NCBI GenBank assembly: GCA_946557105.1
Contig: CAMNSZ010000008.1
Span: forward strand, 52,083 to 116,082
Reading direction: 5' to 3'
Origin: an uncultured Lachnospiraceae bacterium
GTDB lineage: Bacteria; Bacillota; Clostridia; Lachnospirales; Lachnospiraceae
Length of the DNA: 64,000 nucleotides
The position numbers and the translations under genes were made by a program. Shown piece after piece: positions 57,225-64,000 of the stretch. Below the pieces are notes generated by a model that ran no database searches, was not told where the DNA came from, and was given only the letters and a program-made list of their open reading frames with translations. Position 1 is the first letter of the stretch. Every line of letters starts with the position of its first letter.

Positions 57225-57531
57225 AGAAATAGTACAGCAATATGGCTTGGCGTTTTTCTTCCGGCAGAGAGTGGAGTGCGTCGGAAAGCTGCTTTGCGGC
57301 TATTTCCCTGCCTGCGACAAAGAAAAATTTTTCCGCTTCATCATTCACAAAATACTGGTCGCAAGTGTAAAGCTGGTTTTCTTCCTGTGGCGACAGGTCG
57401 GAAAGGGTCACTTCGCGTCTGCTTCTCGTCCTGTTCTCCCGGATAGCGTCGATAGCTTCATTCTTCAACACTTTTTTGTAAAAGCCGTTGAAGGTGCAGC
57501 GTTTCTGCCATTCGTTGCGGTTAGGTTCCAT
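57115..57531 (-). pseudogene. ICE sigma-70-like factor, truncated and fused to integrase DNA
   Basis: Begins intact behind AAAGGGG: EWQKRCTFNGFYKKVLKNEA, IDAIRENRTRSRREVTLSDL, then LPEEKRQAILLYYFFDMADVEI, the sigma-like protein found next to conjugation genes of Firmicute ICEs. Near base 57210 the homology ends and the frame continues out of phase through the integrase remnant. A deletion has removed the region-4 DNA-binding part. Confidence 0.8.
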
Positions 57532-57659
57532 AATCTCATCCCCTTTCCGAACCCGGGGGAGGGCTTAATATTTCCCCTTTCGCAAGCTCTAGACGGACAC
57601 GCCGGAACGTATGCCAACTGGAAAGGGAAGTTTTTCAAAAAGGTTTCTGAAAAAGCAAA

Positions 57660-57694
57660 ATACGCCTGTCTGCAAATGACACAGACAAGCGTAT
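57660..57694 (-). terminator. Hairpin upstream of the sigma-like remnant
   Basis: ATACGC and TGTCTG on one side pair with CAGACA and GCGTAT on the other. On the minus strand the stem is followed by TTTTGCTTTTT, fitting a terminator for the small ORF or the zinc-ribbon gene upstream. Confidence 0.65.
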
Positions 57695-57712
57695 GGGAAT
57701 TATAAAAAGTAT

Positions 57713-57820
57713 TCAGATGATTTGTGTATTCATGCCCATAGGTAGGGTACTCCCCGGCGGTGGTCGTTTTTTTGGTGTGTCAATGACCGCCGGATTTTGT
57801 CGATATGGATTGCGTTTCAT
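57713..57820 (-). CDS. Small ICE protein, 35 residues
   Basis: MKRNPYRQNPAVIDTPKKRP followed by PPGSTLPMGMNTQII. AAAAGGAGG lies seven bases before the ATG. It is Pro- and Asn-rich, basic and probably disordered. Its position between remnants of conjugation genes suggests that it belongs to the element. Function unknown. Confidence 0.55.
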   Translation of the reverse strand: MKRNPYRQNPAVIDTPKKRPPPGSTLPMGMNTQII

Positions 57821-57907
57821 GGCGGCTACCTCCTTTTAGCCGCCGTATCTGTTGGCGTTTGTGGCGTCATTGCTTTTCAGAGGATAGAAAGAAACGGCAG
57901 TCTTGAT

Positions 57908-58702
57908 TTATTCAAAGCCGCCGCTGATAGACAGAGAATGATCATCGTAGCTGTCATCCCAGTCATCATCCCAGTCGTCGTCCTCCCACTCCTCCTCGCT
58001 GTACCAAGAAGATTCGGTAAAATCACCCGCCTCATAACTGGCGCTCCAGTTTTTTGACTGATAATAGTCATCCGCATTTTCCTCAAGTTCGGCGTCCGCC
58101 TGTGTACGCGACTACTCCTCGTCATAAATATCCCACTCGTACCAGCTCGAACTGTCATAATAGTAGAAGTGACCTCCATAAGCATAGTAACCACTCGAAG
58201 GTTCCGTTGAAAACCCACCGACCGCTAAAATGATAAAGACGATAATACAGACAATAATATAGCCAATGGACTGAGTGAAAATGCTTTTTACAAATCCTCT
58301 CTTAATCCCTCCCTGATTTACTTGTTCCTTCGGTGGCAAATGCCTTTTCTGCTCCGCTACCCGCTCTTTGATTTTCAAGTACAGCTCATTGACCGCATAT
58401 GCCTCGTCACTGCCCTCATAGCGAACTGCGCGCGTGCCGTCCGCCTTATTTTTGTAGACAACAATATTGCCGGTAGCCTTGTTCCGGTAAATACCAAAGG
58501 CTTTTGCGCCCCGGTAATCCTCTCCCAGAAATACCCGCATGTCTGCGAGCGGCAGATTATGGTGCCGACAGTAAGCCCGCAGTTCCTCTATGGTTGTCGG
58601 AACGCTATGGGCAGCCCTTTTCAAGCTTCTGTTCACCGCAATGGGACAGATCTGCTCTGTTTCCGGAATCATTTGTCCACAGTATTCACATGGTATCTTC
58701 AT
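57908..58702 (-). pseudogene. Zinc-ribbon membrane protein interrupted by an amber codon
   Basis: Residues 1-196 run from 58702 to a TAG at 58112-58114. The same frame then stays open for 67 more codons and ends at TAA 57908-57910, encoding an acidic Trp/Asp/Ser tail (SWYSEEEWEDDDWDDDWDDS). Features: N-terminal CEYC ribbon with the second pair altered (CPIAVN where a CPxCG is expected), a conserved domain (GEDYRGAKAFGIYRNKATGN, DEAYAVNELYLKIKE) and one membrane helix (IGYIIVCIIVFIILAVGG). Either a recent nonsense mutation or stop-codon readthrough. Confidence 0.75.
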
Positions 58703-58793
58703 AGAGTTCTCTTTCCTTTCCAGCCTGTATTTGTTTCCAACAAACGGTACTTGTCAAACTATAAAATATAACAATTAGCAATAATTCTCAATA

Positions 58794-59261
58794 TCAATGT
58801 TTTTTTTTGTGCTGAAAATGTATGCCTATATGACCAATACCTAAAATAAGCGTTGCTATTAACATACATACAACTTTTCCATACATTCCCAACATAAAAA
58901 AAGCAATAACTGGAAGCGTTGCCCCGGCAAGGGGTATACCTAAAAAGCTATTGTAAAAGTCTGATAATTTGCGTTCACTCCGAAAATAACGTACCCACCA
59001 TGCTTCGTACATTATCATTAAAATAAAAGCTGCAATGAGCCATAAAGACCAAAGCGTCCATTCATGTATATTAAAATTGGAAAATACCAACGAACAGCAA
59101 CAAGTCAGCACTTCCCCCAATCGTTCAAAGAATAGTAAGACTTTGCTTTCTTTTTCAGATGTATACCCTTGTGGCTTTCTTTTTGACCACATTATATTGG
59201 GAATAAATAACATCAATAAAAAGAGTAATCCGATATAAGAAAACCCCCAATTTCCAAACAT
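58794..59261 (-). CDS. Membrane protein of a PadR operon
   Basis: 155 residues with four membrane helices and a His-rich C-terminal end (IHFQHKKKH). The family is not recognised. It starts one base after padR ends, so it is the third gene of the Fe-S/PadR/membrane operon. AT-rich composition unlike the GC-rich transfer genes nearby, consistent with imported cargo. Confidence 0.7.
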   Translation of the reverse strand: MFGNWGFSYIGLLFLLMLFIPNIMWSKRKPQGYTSEKESKVLLFFERLGEVLTCCCSLVFSNFNIHEWTLWSLWLIAAFILMIMYEAWWVRYFRSERKLSDFYNSFLGIPLAGATLPVIAFFMLGMYGKVVCMLIATLILGIGHIGIHFQHKKKH

Positions 59262-59262
59262 A

Positions 59263-59808
59263 TTATTCTCCTCCGACTAAAAATTTTCTTGCTTCTTTAC
59301 ACCATTCCAAATACGTCTGATAGGTTTTTATTCCAAACTCTGCCGTAAGCAGATAATATTTGTGTGCAATATCTTCATTCAATTTTTCATTTAAGATTTT
59401 TTTTGCGTGTAAAAGATATGGCAATTCTTCTTTAATTTTCTTTTCAAACGCTTCAATGTGAATGAGTGCCTGTTCTTCACCCTTTTCACTTCCAAAAAAT
59501 AGTTTTAGCAATGTTTCATAACGAAGTTCGTCTTTTTCAATAGGCAATGAAAGCCATTTTTTCAAATAATCCCGTCCATTTTCTGTTATGGTATAAATCT
59601 GCTTATTTCGTTTGCTGTTTGTATCGTTCCTTTTCGTAGCCAGACCACGATTAACTAAATCATTTAAGGCGGGGTATATACTGCCATAGCTCGCACTCCA
59701 AAAATATTTGAGAGTAGTATCCATTCGTTTTTTGATTTCATATCCCGTTAATTCCTCATGGCTTAACAAACCTAAAATCACACAATCAATCTTTTTTTCA
59801 TTTGCCAT
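59263..59808 (-). CDS. PadR-family regulator
   Basis: 181 residues. Winged helix: LGLLSHEELTGYEIKKRMDT, WSASYGSIYPALNDLVNRGL, ATKRNDTNSKRNKQIYTITE, with the Vir_Reg_alpha4 C-terminal helices. I prefer the ATG at 59808 (MANEKKIDCV), with AAAGGAAG upstream, over 59829. It overlaps the Fe-S gene by 11 bases. It probably binds the palindrome at the operon promoter and controls its own operon. Confidence 0.9.
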   Translation of the reverse strand: MANEKKIDCVILGLLSHEELTGYEIKKRMDTTLKYFWSASYGSIYPALNDLVNRGLATKRNDTNSKRNKQIYTITENGRDYLKKWLSLPIEKDELRYETLLKLFFGSEKGEEQALIHIEAFEKKIKEELPYLLHAKKILNEKLNEDIAHKYYLLTAEFGIKTYQTYLEWCKEARKFLVGGE

Positions 59809-60550
59809 TTCTATCTTCCTTTCTTTCAATCAGTCCATAAGTTAAGACGCTTTTAGGACAATTATCTATACAGGCTCCACACTGGATACATTCTTGACTG
59901 TTAATTTTTTCATGTTTTATTTCGCTCATTACGTCAATCCCCATAGGACAGACATTGCTGCATTTTCCACAAGATACACAATTTCCTTTTTTATCTGCTT
60001 TAATATGTATTCCCGGCAGATGTAAAATCCTGCGAAGCCTTGTTCCTAATATCATGAATGGAGCCATCCAGCAAAAGTAATGACAAAATATCCGTTTGCC
60101 AAATAAAATAGAGGGAATAAATATCAAGCAAATAATTCCATAATAGATGACATAACTTTGAATGGAAGAAACGGAGATACCATTTTCTGTTTCAAAGAAA
60201 AAATCTATTGCAATAATTTCCCCGCTATGAAAGTAACACACGCCAACTATGATTAACCAAATACCCCATATTGCGAATTTAATATAGTTTCGCCACCCCT
60301 GCTTTGGCTTTTTTTCATTGACTGCAAAAGCACATTCCTGCAATCCTCCCGCCGGACAAAAATAGGAACAAAATAATCTTCCGAAAGGAATAGACATCAA
60401 AAACATTAAAACAAAAACTATAAAACTTCCGTTGATTATTCCGTTTAATCCTGCGTTTATGATTAAGGCGGGGCTGAAATAGTATAACGTGACAGGAAAC
60501 AGGAGCAATGAAGCGATAAGCAATAGCTTTCTTATTTGTTGTCTTTTCAA
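59798..60550 (-). CDS. Membrane 4Fe-4S protein, NapH/NosR-like
   Basis: About 250 residues from a TTG at 60550 with GGAGG eight bases upstream; the longer frame from 60646 would run through the promoter and is rejected. Several membrane helices, a paired motif GRLFCSYFCPAGGLQ and KRIFCHYFCWMAP (the NapH/RnfA-type CxxxCP pattern), and two C-terminal [4Fe-4S] ferredoxin sites: CVSCGKCSNVCPMG and CIQCGACIDNCPKS. It should carry electrons at the membrane; the partner is unknown. Confidence 0.85.
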   Translation of the reverse strand: MKRQQIRKLLLIASLLLFPVTLYYFSPALIINAGLNGIINGSFIVFVLMFLMSIPFGRLFCSYFCPAGGLQECAFAVNEKKPKQGWRNYIKFAIWGIWLIIVGVCYFHSGEIIAIDFFFETENGISVSSIQSYVIYYGIICLIFIPSILFGKRIFCHYFCWMAPFMILGTRLRRILHLPGIHIKADKKGNCVSCGKCSNVCPMGIDVMSEIKHEKINSQECIQCGACIDNCPKSVLTYGLIERKEDRNGK

Positions 60551-60579
60551 AGTGATAGCCTCCATTAAGTTTGTATATG

Positions 60580-60622
60580 TATCAGACTGATATATTATAC
60601 AGCGTTTGGTTCCAGATTGCAA
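60580..60622 (-). promoter_or_regulatory. Promoter and palindrome of the Fe-S/PadR operon
   Basis: Minus strand TTGCAA (60617-60622), a 17-base spacer, TATAAT (60594-60599). Directly downstream is the palindrome TATCAG-A-CTGATA (60580-60592) at the expected transcription start, a candidate PadR site. Confidence 0.75.
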
Positions 60623-60765
60623 CCGGTTATAAAAACTTTTATCCAATTTTCACCATTCCGAGAGACGGTATAGCGGTAATACGAATTATTTTAGCTAATT
60701 GATAGAACAGTGTAGACATATTCAAGAGGAAAGGTGAACAGTAAAATGTAATAGGGTGAATAACT

Positions 60766-61119
60766 ATGGCAAAAAGACCAGTACCAAAATACGACTTCAA
60801 GGCTTTTGGGGCAGCGATAAAGGCGGCGCGGACAGGGCGCAAGGAGAGCCGCAAGAAAGTAAGCGACGAAATGTTTATCTCGCCGCGCTACCTTGCGAAT
60901 ATTGAGAACAAGGGGCAGCACCCAAGTTTACAGATATTCTTTGAGCTTATGTTCCGCTACAATATCTCCGTAGACCAGTTCCTTCTGGAAACGCCGCCAG
61001 AAAAGAACACGCAGCGGCGGCAGCTTGACGCGCTCCTTGACGGTATGAGCGATACAGGCATACGGATTGTGAGCGCAACGGCAAAGGAGATAGCGGAAGT
61101 CGAAACAGAGGGCAGATAA
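60766..61119 (+). CDS. XRE-type regulator of conjugative elements
   Basis: 117 residues. KYDFKAFGAAIKAARTGRKE, SRKKVSDEMFISPRYLANIE and NKGQHPSLQIFFELMFRYNI form an HTH typical of the small regulators in Firmicute ICEs; the C-terminal tail is short. It is GC-richer than the cargo on its left. Complete and apparently intact. The ICE remnants around it are its likely origin. Confidence 0.85.
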   Translation: MAKRPVPKYDFKAFGAAIKAARTGRKESRKKVSDEMFISPRYLANIENKGQHPSLQIFFELMFRYNISVDQFLLETPPEKNTQRRQLDALLDGMSDTGIRIVSATAKEIAEVETEGR

Positions 61120-61273
61120 GAAGTGTCCGTCAGAATTGAATAAGGTTTAGAGAGCGTTGTAATCTTTTTTGAGGATTGCAGCGTTTTCTTTTGCGTGAGT
61201 TTGGCAAAACCGGGCATAGCTCCGTAGTAAGGCATAAGGGATAAAAACTTTCGTAGCAAGCATAGGAAAGGGG

Positions 61274-61467
61274 CGCATTTCCGTATTCCTGCCCGCCGCG
61301 CCGCAATCGGAATATGAAGCCCTCCAAGCGCAGAAAGAAGCCCTTTACGCCGACTATGGGAAACTGAAAAGAAAGTCTGGGAATACGATATTATCAAGCA
61401 GAACCTAGACAGCATTTTACAGGCAGGAAAGCAGCCGGAACGGGAACGGCAGACAGAGCGCGGATAA
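61274..61467 (+). pseudogene. Relaxase C-terminal remnant
   Basis: Reads AAPQSEYEALQAQKEALYAD and YGKLKR in one frame, then KVWEYDIIKQNLDSILQAGK and PERERQTERG in the next frame, ending with TAA at 61465-61467. This coiled tail is what I expect at the end of MobA/Rlx-type relaxases of ICEs. It has a frameshift near 61360 and no N-terminal nuclease domain. The 150 bases before it (61120-61273) hold no recognisable gene. Confidence 0.55.
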
Positions 61468-61468
61468 A

Positions 61469-61711
61469 AGCACAAAAAAAGAGCCGGAACACGGCAGCTA
61501 TCACATAGCCACCGCGCCCCGGTTTTCTCATGGGTGCAGAGACTGGTTTGTTACGCAATAGAACGCCATTTTAAGGGGGAAAGGCATAAATCCCTTGCCG
61601 CCCTGTTTTCCCACCCGGAGAGCCGCATACAGCAAGGCTTTTTTCGCTCCTACCGCGTCACATTTGCCCGCATTTTCCTCATGCGCTCGGCGGTCTGTCG
61701 GTGGGTGACGT
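61469..61711. repeat. Long direct repeat, copy 1
   Basis: About 240 bases nearly identical to 62600-62832. Both contain a GAGCCGG...CCGG(T) hairpin, the unit TTACGCAATAG (61551-61561) to CTACCGCGTCA (61650-61660), and on the minus strand the last codons of a Cys-rich VLP gene (AERMRKMRANVTR and stop). The two copies bracket the CPBP gene. Confidence 0.85.
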
Positions 61712-61792
61712 ATAAAGCTATTGCATTTAGAGTTTTGAAATCATATAATAGGAGTTGGCAATTCAGTATTAGACAAATCGGAATTTAATGTA

Positions 61793-62581
61793 ATGATGTT
61801 AAGATGGAGGGATACTGTCATAAATAGTAAAAATACGATAAAGCAGGAATACAAAAATTTAATTTTATTTTTACTCATTTCGTTTTTGCTTCCTTTTGTA
61901 GCCATTGTTTTACAAGGAATGGTATCGAATGGGTTTATCTGTTCTGTCCTATATGGAATACAAGCCGCTACTCCAACAATTTCTGCGATTACTGTACTCT
62001 GCGTGGACAAAAAAGTAAAAATATATTTTACGGAAATGTTTCGCAAGGAGCATTTAGGAATAGCGGTTATTCTCCCACTTATTCTTGCGAGTACGACAAT
62101 GATTTTGGCAAAAATGATATTTTGCACCTTGTCTGGAAGAAGTTTTACATTTGGGAGCATTTCAATCACTCAGTTTATTATCATACTATGGGCACTTTGG
62201 GCAGAAGAAATAGGGTGGAGGGGATATTTAGAACCATTGTTGAAAGAGCTGGGGGTTCACAAATGGGTTGCTCCCTGTATTGTAGGTATCATATGGTGTT
62301 TATGGCATTACCATTTCTTTTTACAGAATGGTATGGAAGTACCAATTCTGTTGTTTTTTATCAGTTGTATCGTTGAAAGCTATATTTATAGCTTTTTAAT
62401 GAATATTACCAGCAATAATATAGTGTCAGCAATGATATATCATTTTGCATGGAATTTATTGATACATATAGCGGCATTGAATCCCGACCACAACAACGGA
62501 AGTATATTCCCGTATATTATTTTGGTTATTTTAGAAACGCTGGTGTTACTTATATTTGGGAGTGTTAGAAAAGCAAATTAG
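61793..62581 (+). CDS. CPBP-family intramembrane metalloprotease
   Basis: About 262 residues with eight membrane helices. Motif 1 is EEIGWRGYLEPLLKEL (Glu-Glu and Arg), motif 2 is WCLWHYHFF (His) and motif 3 is AMIYHFAWNLLIH. CPBP/Abi proteases process prenylated or small peptides and include bacteriocin-immunity proteins. It is clearly AT-rich against its flanks and enclosed by direct repeats, so it is acquired cargo. The start is uncertain: ATG 61793 and 61799 lack a good ribosome site. Confidence 0.85.
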   Translation: MMLRWRDTVINSKNTIKQEYKNLILFLLISFLLPFVAIVLQGMVSNGFICSVLYGIQAATPTISAITVLCVDKKVKIYFTEMFRKEHLGIAVILPLILASTTMILAKMIFCTLSGRSFTFGSISITQFIIILWALWAEEIGWRGYLEPLLKELGVHKWVAPCIVGIIWCLWHYHFFLQNGMEVPILLFFISCIVESYIYSFLMNITSNNIVSAMIYHFAWNLLIHIAALNPDHNNGSIFPYIILVILETLVLLIFGSVRKAN

Positions 62582-62599
62582 CAACTTCCGGTTTGTAGA

Positions 62600-62832
62600 G
62601 CAAAAATAGAGCCGGGACGCGGCAGCTATCACAGAGCCACCGCGCCCCGGTTTTCTCATGCAGAGAGTGGTTTGTTACGCAATAGAACGCCATTTTGAGG
62701 GGTGAAGGTATAAATCCCTTGCCGCCTTGTTTTCCCATCCGGAAAGCCGCATACAGCAAGGCTTTTTTTCTCTACCGCGTCACATTTGCCCGCATTTTCC
62801 TCATGCGTTCGGCTGCCTGTCTGCGGGTGATA
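62600..62832. repeat. Long direct repeat, copy 2
   Basis: Second copy of the repeat described at 61469-61711. TTACGCAATAG at 62675-62685 and CTACCGCGTCA at 62772-62782. This copy still adjoins the rest of the VLP coding sequence, so it is likely the original and copy 1 the duplicate. Confidence 0.85.
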
Positions 62833-62972
62833 CGCTTCCGGCAGCTGGGGCAGTATTTGACGCTGTTAGAGGTTGACGCAAAGAACGCGCCGCACTCGGT
62901 ACACTTCTTCCTGTTCCCGGTCTGGTAAAGCTCCGCATAGAGCAGCTTGTCAACGCGCGGAGCCGTACTCAA
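62772..62972 (-). pseudogene. Cys-rich VLP protein, C-terminal half
   Basis: From PRVDKLLYAELYQTG through KKCTECGAFFAS and VKYCPSCRKRITRRQAAERM this matches the C-terminal zinc-ribbon part of the Cys-rich VLP family of ICEs. The N-terminal half is missing. The first few codons come from traG in another frame (the ATG lies inside the traG coding sequence), so this is a deletion chimera. Confidence 0.8.
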
Positions 62973-63239
62973 TGCCCTTGCGGTATTTCTTCGCGTTCCT
63001 GCCTTTCACATAGACGGCAAGCCGGATCACCGCCGCGCCCGCAATGCCGATAAGTAAATCGGTAGGGTGGAAGCTCGGCGCGGCACTGGCAAAGGCAGCG
63101 GTAAAGCCCTCCCCAAGATGTAAAACCTTTGCGCCCATATTCGCGCCGGGGGAAAGCCTTAATGCCGCGCCCACTTTGTCAAACAGGTAGACAAAGTGGG
63201 CGCGTTTAGGATAAGCAGTTTTTTGATTTCCGGCTTCAT
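62953..63239 (-). pseudogene. TraG/VirD4 coupling protein, N-terminal remnant with frameshift
   Basis: Starts MKPEIKKLLILNAP from 63239, then jumps frame at a perfect palindrome and continues as FVYLFDKVGAALRLSPGANM, LHLGEGFTAAFASAAPSFHP and RLAVYVKGRNAKKYRKGIEY with GSAR, after which a deletion joins the VLP gene. This is the start of the conjugative coupling ATPase of Firmicute ICEs, without its ATPase domain. The start overlaps the repA stop (ATGA). Confidence 0.8.
63166..63204. repeat. Perfect inverted repeat at the traG frameshift
   Basis: CGCGCCCACTTTGTC (63166-63180) and GACAAAGTGGGCGCG (63190-63204), 15 bases each, with a 9-base loop. It lies exactly where the traG reading frame shifts. 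Confidence 0.85.
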
Positions 63240-63682
63240 AATTCCCGCCCCCTGTCTTTGTTTTTTACTTTCTCGCGCTGTGCGTTCCTGCCCTGTGCGG
63301 GTTCTTTAAGGCTCGTCAGCAGCTTTCGGATTGAGGGCTTTTTGGCCTGCGTCAGCTTATCCGTTATCGGATTTTCCAATGCCGGGTTATCCGATAGCGG
63401 CGGTTGGGGCTGCTCGTATATGGTGTACTGGGTCGCGGTCATTTTGCCTTTCTCGTCGCGTTCCTGCCGCCTTGTGATATATCTGGCTTTTTCAAGCTCC
63501 CATACGGCGGTGCGGATAGCGTCGATACTTTCCCGGTTGATGTGGGAAAGCCCCGCAAGGGTGTAGTTCCAATCTTCGGGAAGTGAAAGCATTTGTGACA
63601 ACAGCCCCTTTGCCCTTAAGGTCAGTTCCTTGTTGCGTAAATGGTGGTTGCTCATTACGGTATAGCCCTTGTTGCGTTCCAC
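63236..63682 (-). CDS. RepA-like replication initiator of the element
   Basis: 148 residues from GTG 63682. VERNKGYTVMSNHHLRNKEL, TLRAKGLLSQMLSLPEDWNY and ESIDAIRTAVWELEKARYIT form the winged-helix domain found in RepA/helix-turn-helix initiator proteins of Firmicute ICEs and plasmids. The frame continues upstream as DETTAVFR, which family members usually contain, but no start codon in that frame is visible after the AAAGGAG ribosome site, so the N-terminus may be damaged. Overlaps the traG start. Confidence 0.7.
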   Translation of the reverse strand: MERNKGYTVMSNHHLRNKELTLRAKGLLSQMLSLPEDWNYTLAGLSHINRESIDAIRTAVWELEKARYITRRQERDEKGKMTATQYTIYEQPQPPLSDNPALENPITDKLTQAKKPSIRKLLTSLKEPAQGRNAQREKVKNKDRGREL

Positions 63683-63726
63683 CCGGAAAACGGCCGTAGT
63701 TTCATCACTCCTTTGCTGATAACCTA

Positions 63727-63813
63727 TTACGCAGTAGAAGCGCGTTTTGGGGGAAAAGGTATCGCGCCCGCAAAGCCGCCTGTGGCAAGGCTCTTTTAAT
63801 CCCTACTGCGTAA
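63727..63813. repeat. Third, diverged copy of the IR-bounded unit
   Basis: TTACGCAGTAG (63727-63737) and CTACTGCGTAA (63803-63813) are perfect inverted repeats. The interior (GTTTTGGGGGAAAAGG near the left end) resembles the units inside the two long direct repeats. It lies between two minus-strand genes. Confidence 0.7.
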
Positions 63814-63888
63814 CAAAAGGCATGAAAAAAGCGGCGTCCCTGTCCTCCCGTTCATGGGAAGCGGAAACGCCGCTGTGCGGATCACTTG

Positions 63889-64000
63889 CTATTCTTTTTC
63901 GTCTGCGATTATGTCCTGCATGGCTTTGCCAAAGTCTGCCGTAAAGGAAAAAATGAAATATTCCAAAATGGCGGGGTCTGCGTCCATAGGCTCGGCTTCC
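63889..64000 (-). CDS. Partial gene at the right edge (C-terminal end)
   Basis: The frame enters from the right edge and stops at TAG 63889-63891. The last 36 residues include EAEPMDADPAILEYFIFSFT and ADFGKAMQDIIADEKE. It is likely a small ICE gene placed upstream of repA; the family cannot be judged from this end alone. Confidence 0.6.
   Translation of the reverse strand, partial: EAEPMDADPAILEYFIFSFTADFGKAMQDIIADEKE

Noticed and set aside
57797..58057. Plus-strand 86-codon hydrophobic frame
   Set aside because: Its hydrophobic Val/Ile run is the reverse of the acidic Asp/Trp tail of the minus-strand zinc-ribbon gene; the minus-strand reading explains it better.
61534..61788. Plus-strand 84-codon frame within repeat copy 1
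   Set aside because: It reads through repeated non-coding DNA and the antisense of the VLP gene tail, without a ribosome site.

Overview
This window is the chromosome of a spore-forming, low-to-mid GC Firmicute, most likely of the Lachnospiraceae (class Clostridia). The evidence is the gene set: a paired glgC/glgD glycogen module, SpoVG, SpoVT behind a sigma-G-like promoter, a SpoIIQ-like protein, an Ile T-box in front of a long eukaryote-type IleRS, and strong AGGAGG ribosome binding sites with many TTG/GTG starts. No rRNA, tRNA or CRISPR array was seen.

Layout. 0-2.2 kb: end of the ATP synthase operon (atpG fragment, atpD, atpC). 2.2-7.6 kb: a small unknown protein, a METTL25-like methyltransferase and two membrane-anchored exported proteins, one an intact C39-like cysteine peptidase and the other ending in a C39-like fold without the catalytic residues. 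7.7-13.5 kb (mostly minus strand): bioY behind a BirA-type operator; a replication group dnaD-dnaI-prs; a dense DnaA-box cluster; murC. 13.7-16.5 kb: glgC-glgD-spoVG. 16.6-19.5 kb: an AgrC/AgrA-like two-component pair followed by very small ORFs, a 54-residue Cys-containing peptide and an overlapping PqqD-like RiPP recognition protein; no modifying enzyme is present. 19.7-28.4 kb: pth, mfd, a phosphoesterase, a 33-residue protein, a polytopic membrane protein, an XRE regulator and an unknown protein with a repeated C-terminal helix. 28.7-33.2 kb: an HscC-like Hsp70 with an adjacent membrane J-protein whose HPD reads HPE, then a Cache-type diguanylate cyclase. 33.3-41.8 kb: pncB, spoVT, T-box plus ileS, glycogen phosphorylase. 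42-54.5 kb: HTH-Uma2 protein, aconitase-like hydratase, SseB-like protein, EF-hand-like protein, SpoIIQ-like protein, amidohydrolase, GH9-like lipoprotein, ddl, murF, plsC.

54.6-56.5 kb holds a PrcB-like lipoprotein and a TetR/flavin-reductase operon. From about 56.5 kb to the end the DNA is the wreck of one or more integrative conjugative elements (ICEs): a sigma-factor gene fused by deletion to a dead tyrosine integrase, a zinc-ribbon membrane protein cut by an amber codon, a relaxase tail, a TraG N-terminus fused to a Cys-rich VLP protein, a RepA-like gene, and repeated intergenic units. AT-rich cargo (PadR/Fe-S operon, CPBP protease) sits among these GC-richer transfer-gene remnants.

The signals most worth following are the orphan peptide/PqqD cassette beside a quorum-type two-component system, the DnaA-box cluster upstream of dnaD, the Hsp70/HPE J-protein pair, and several degenerate-enzyme proteins at the cell surface. 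All calls come from reading the sequence and recalled family knowledge; no database search was run.
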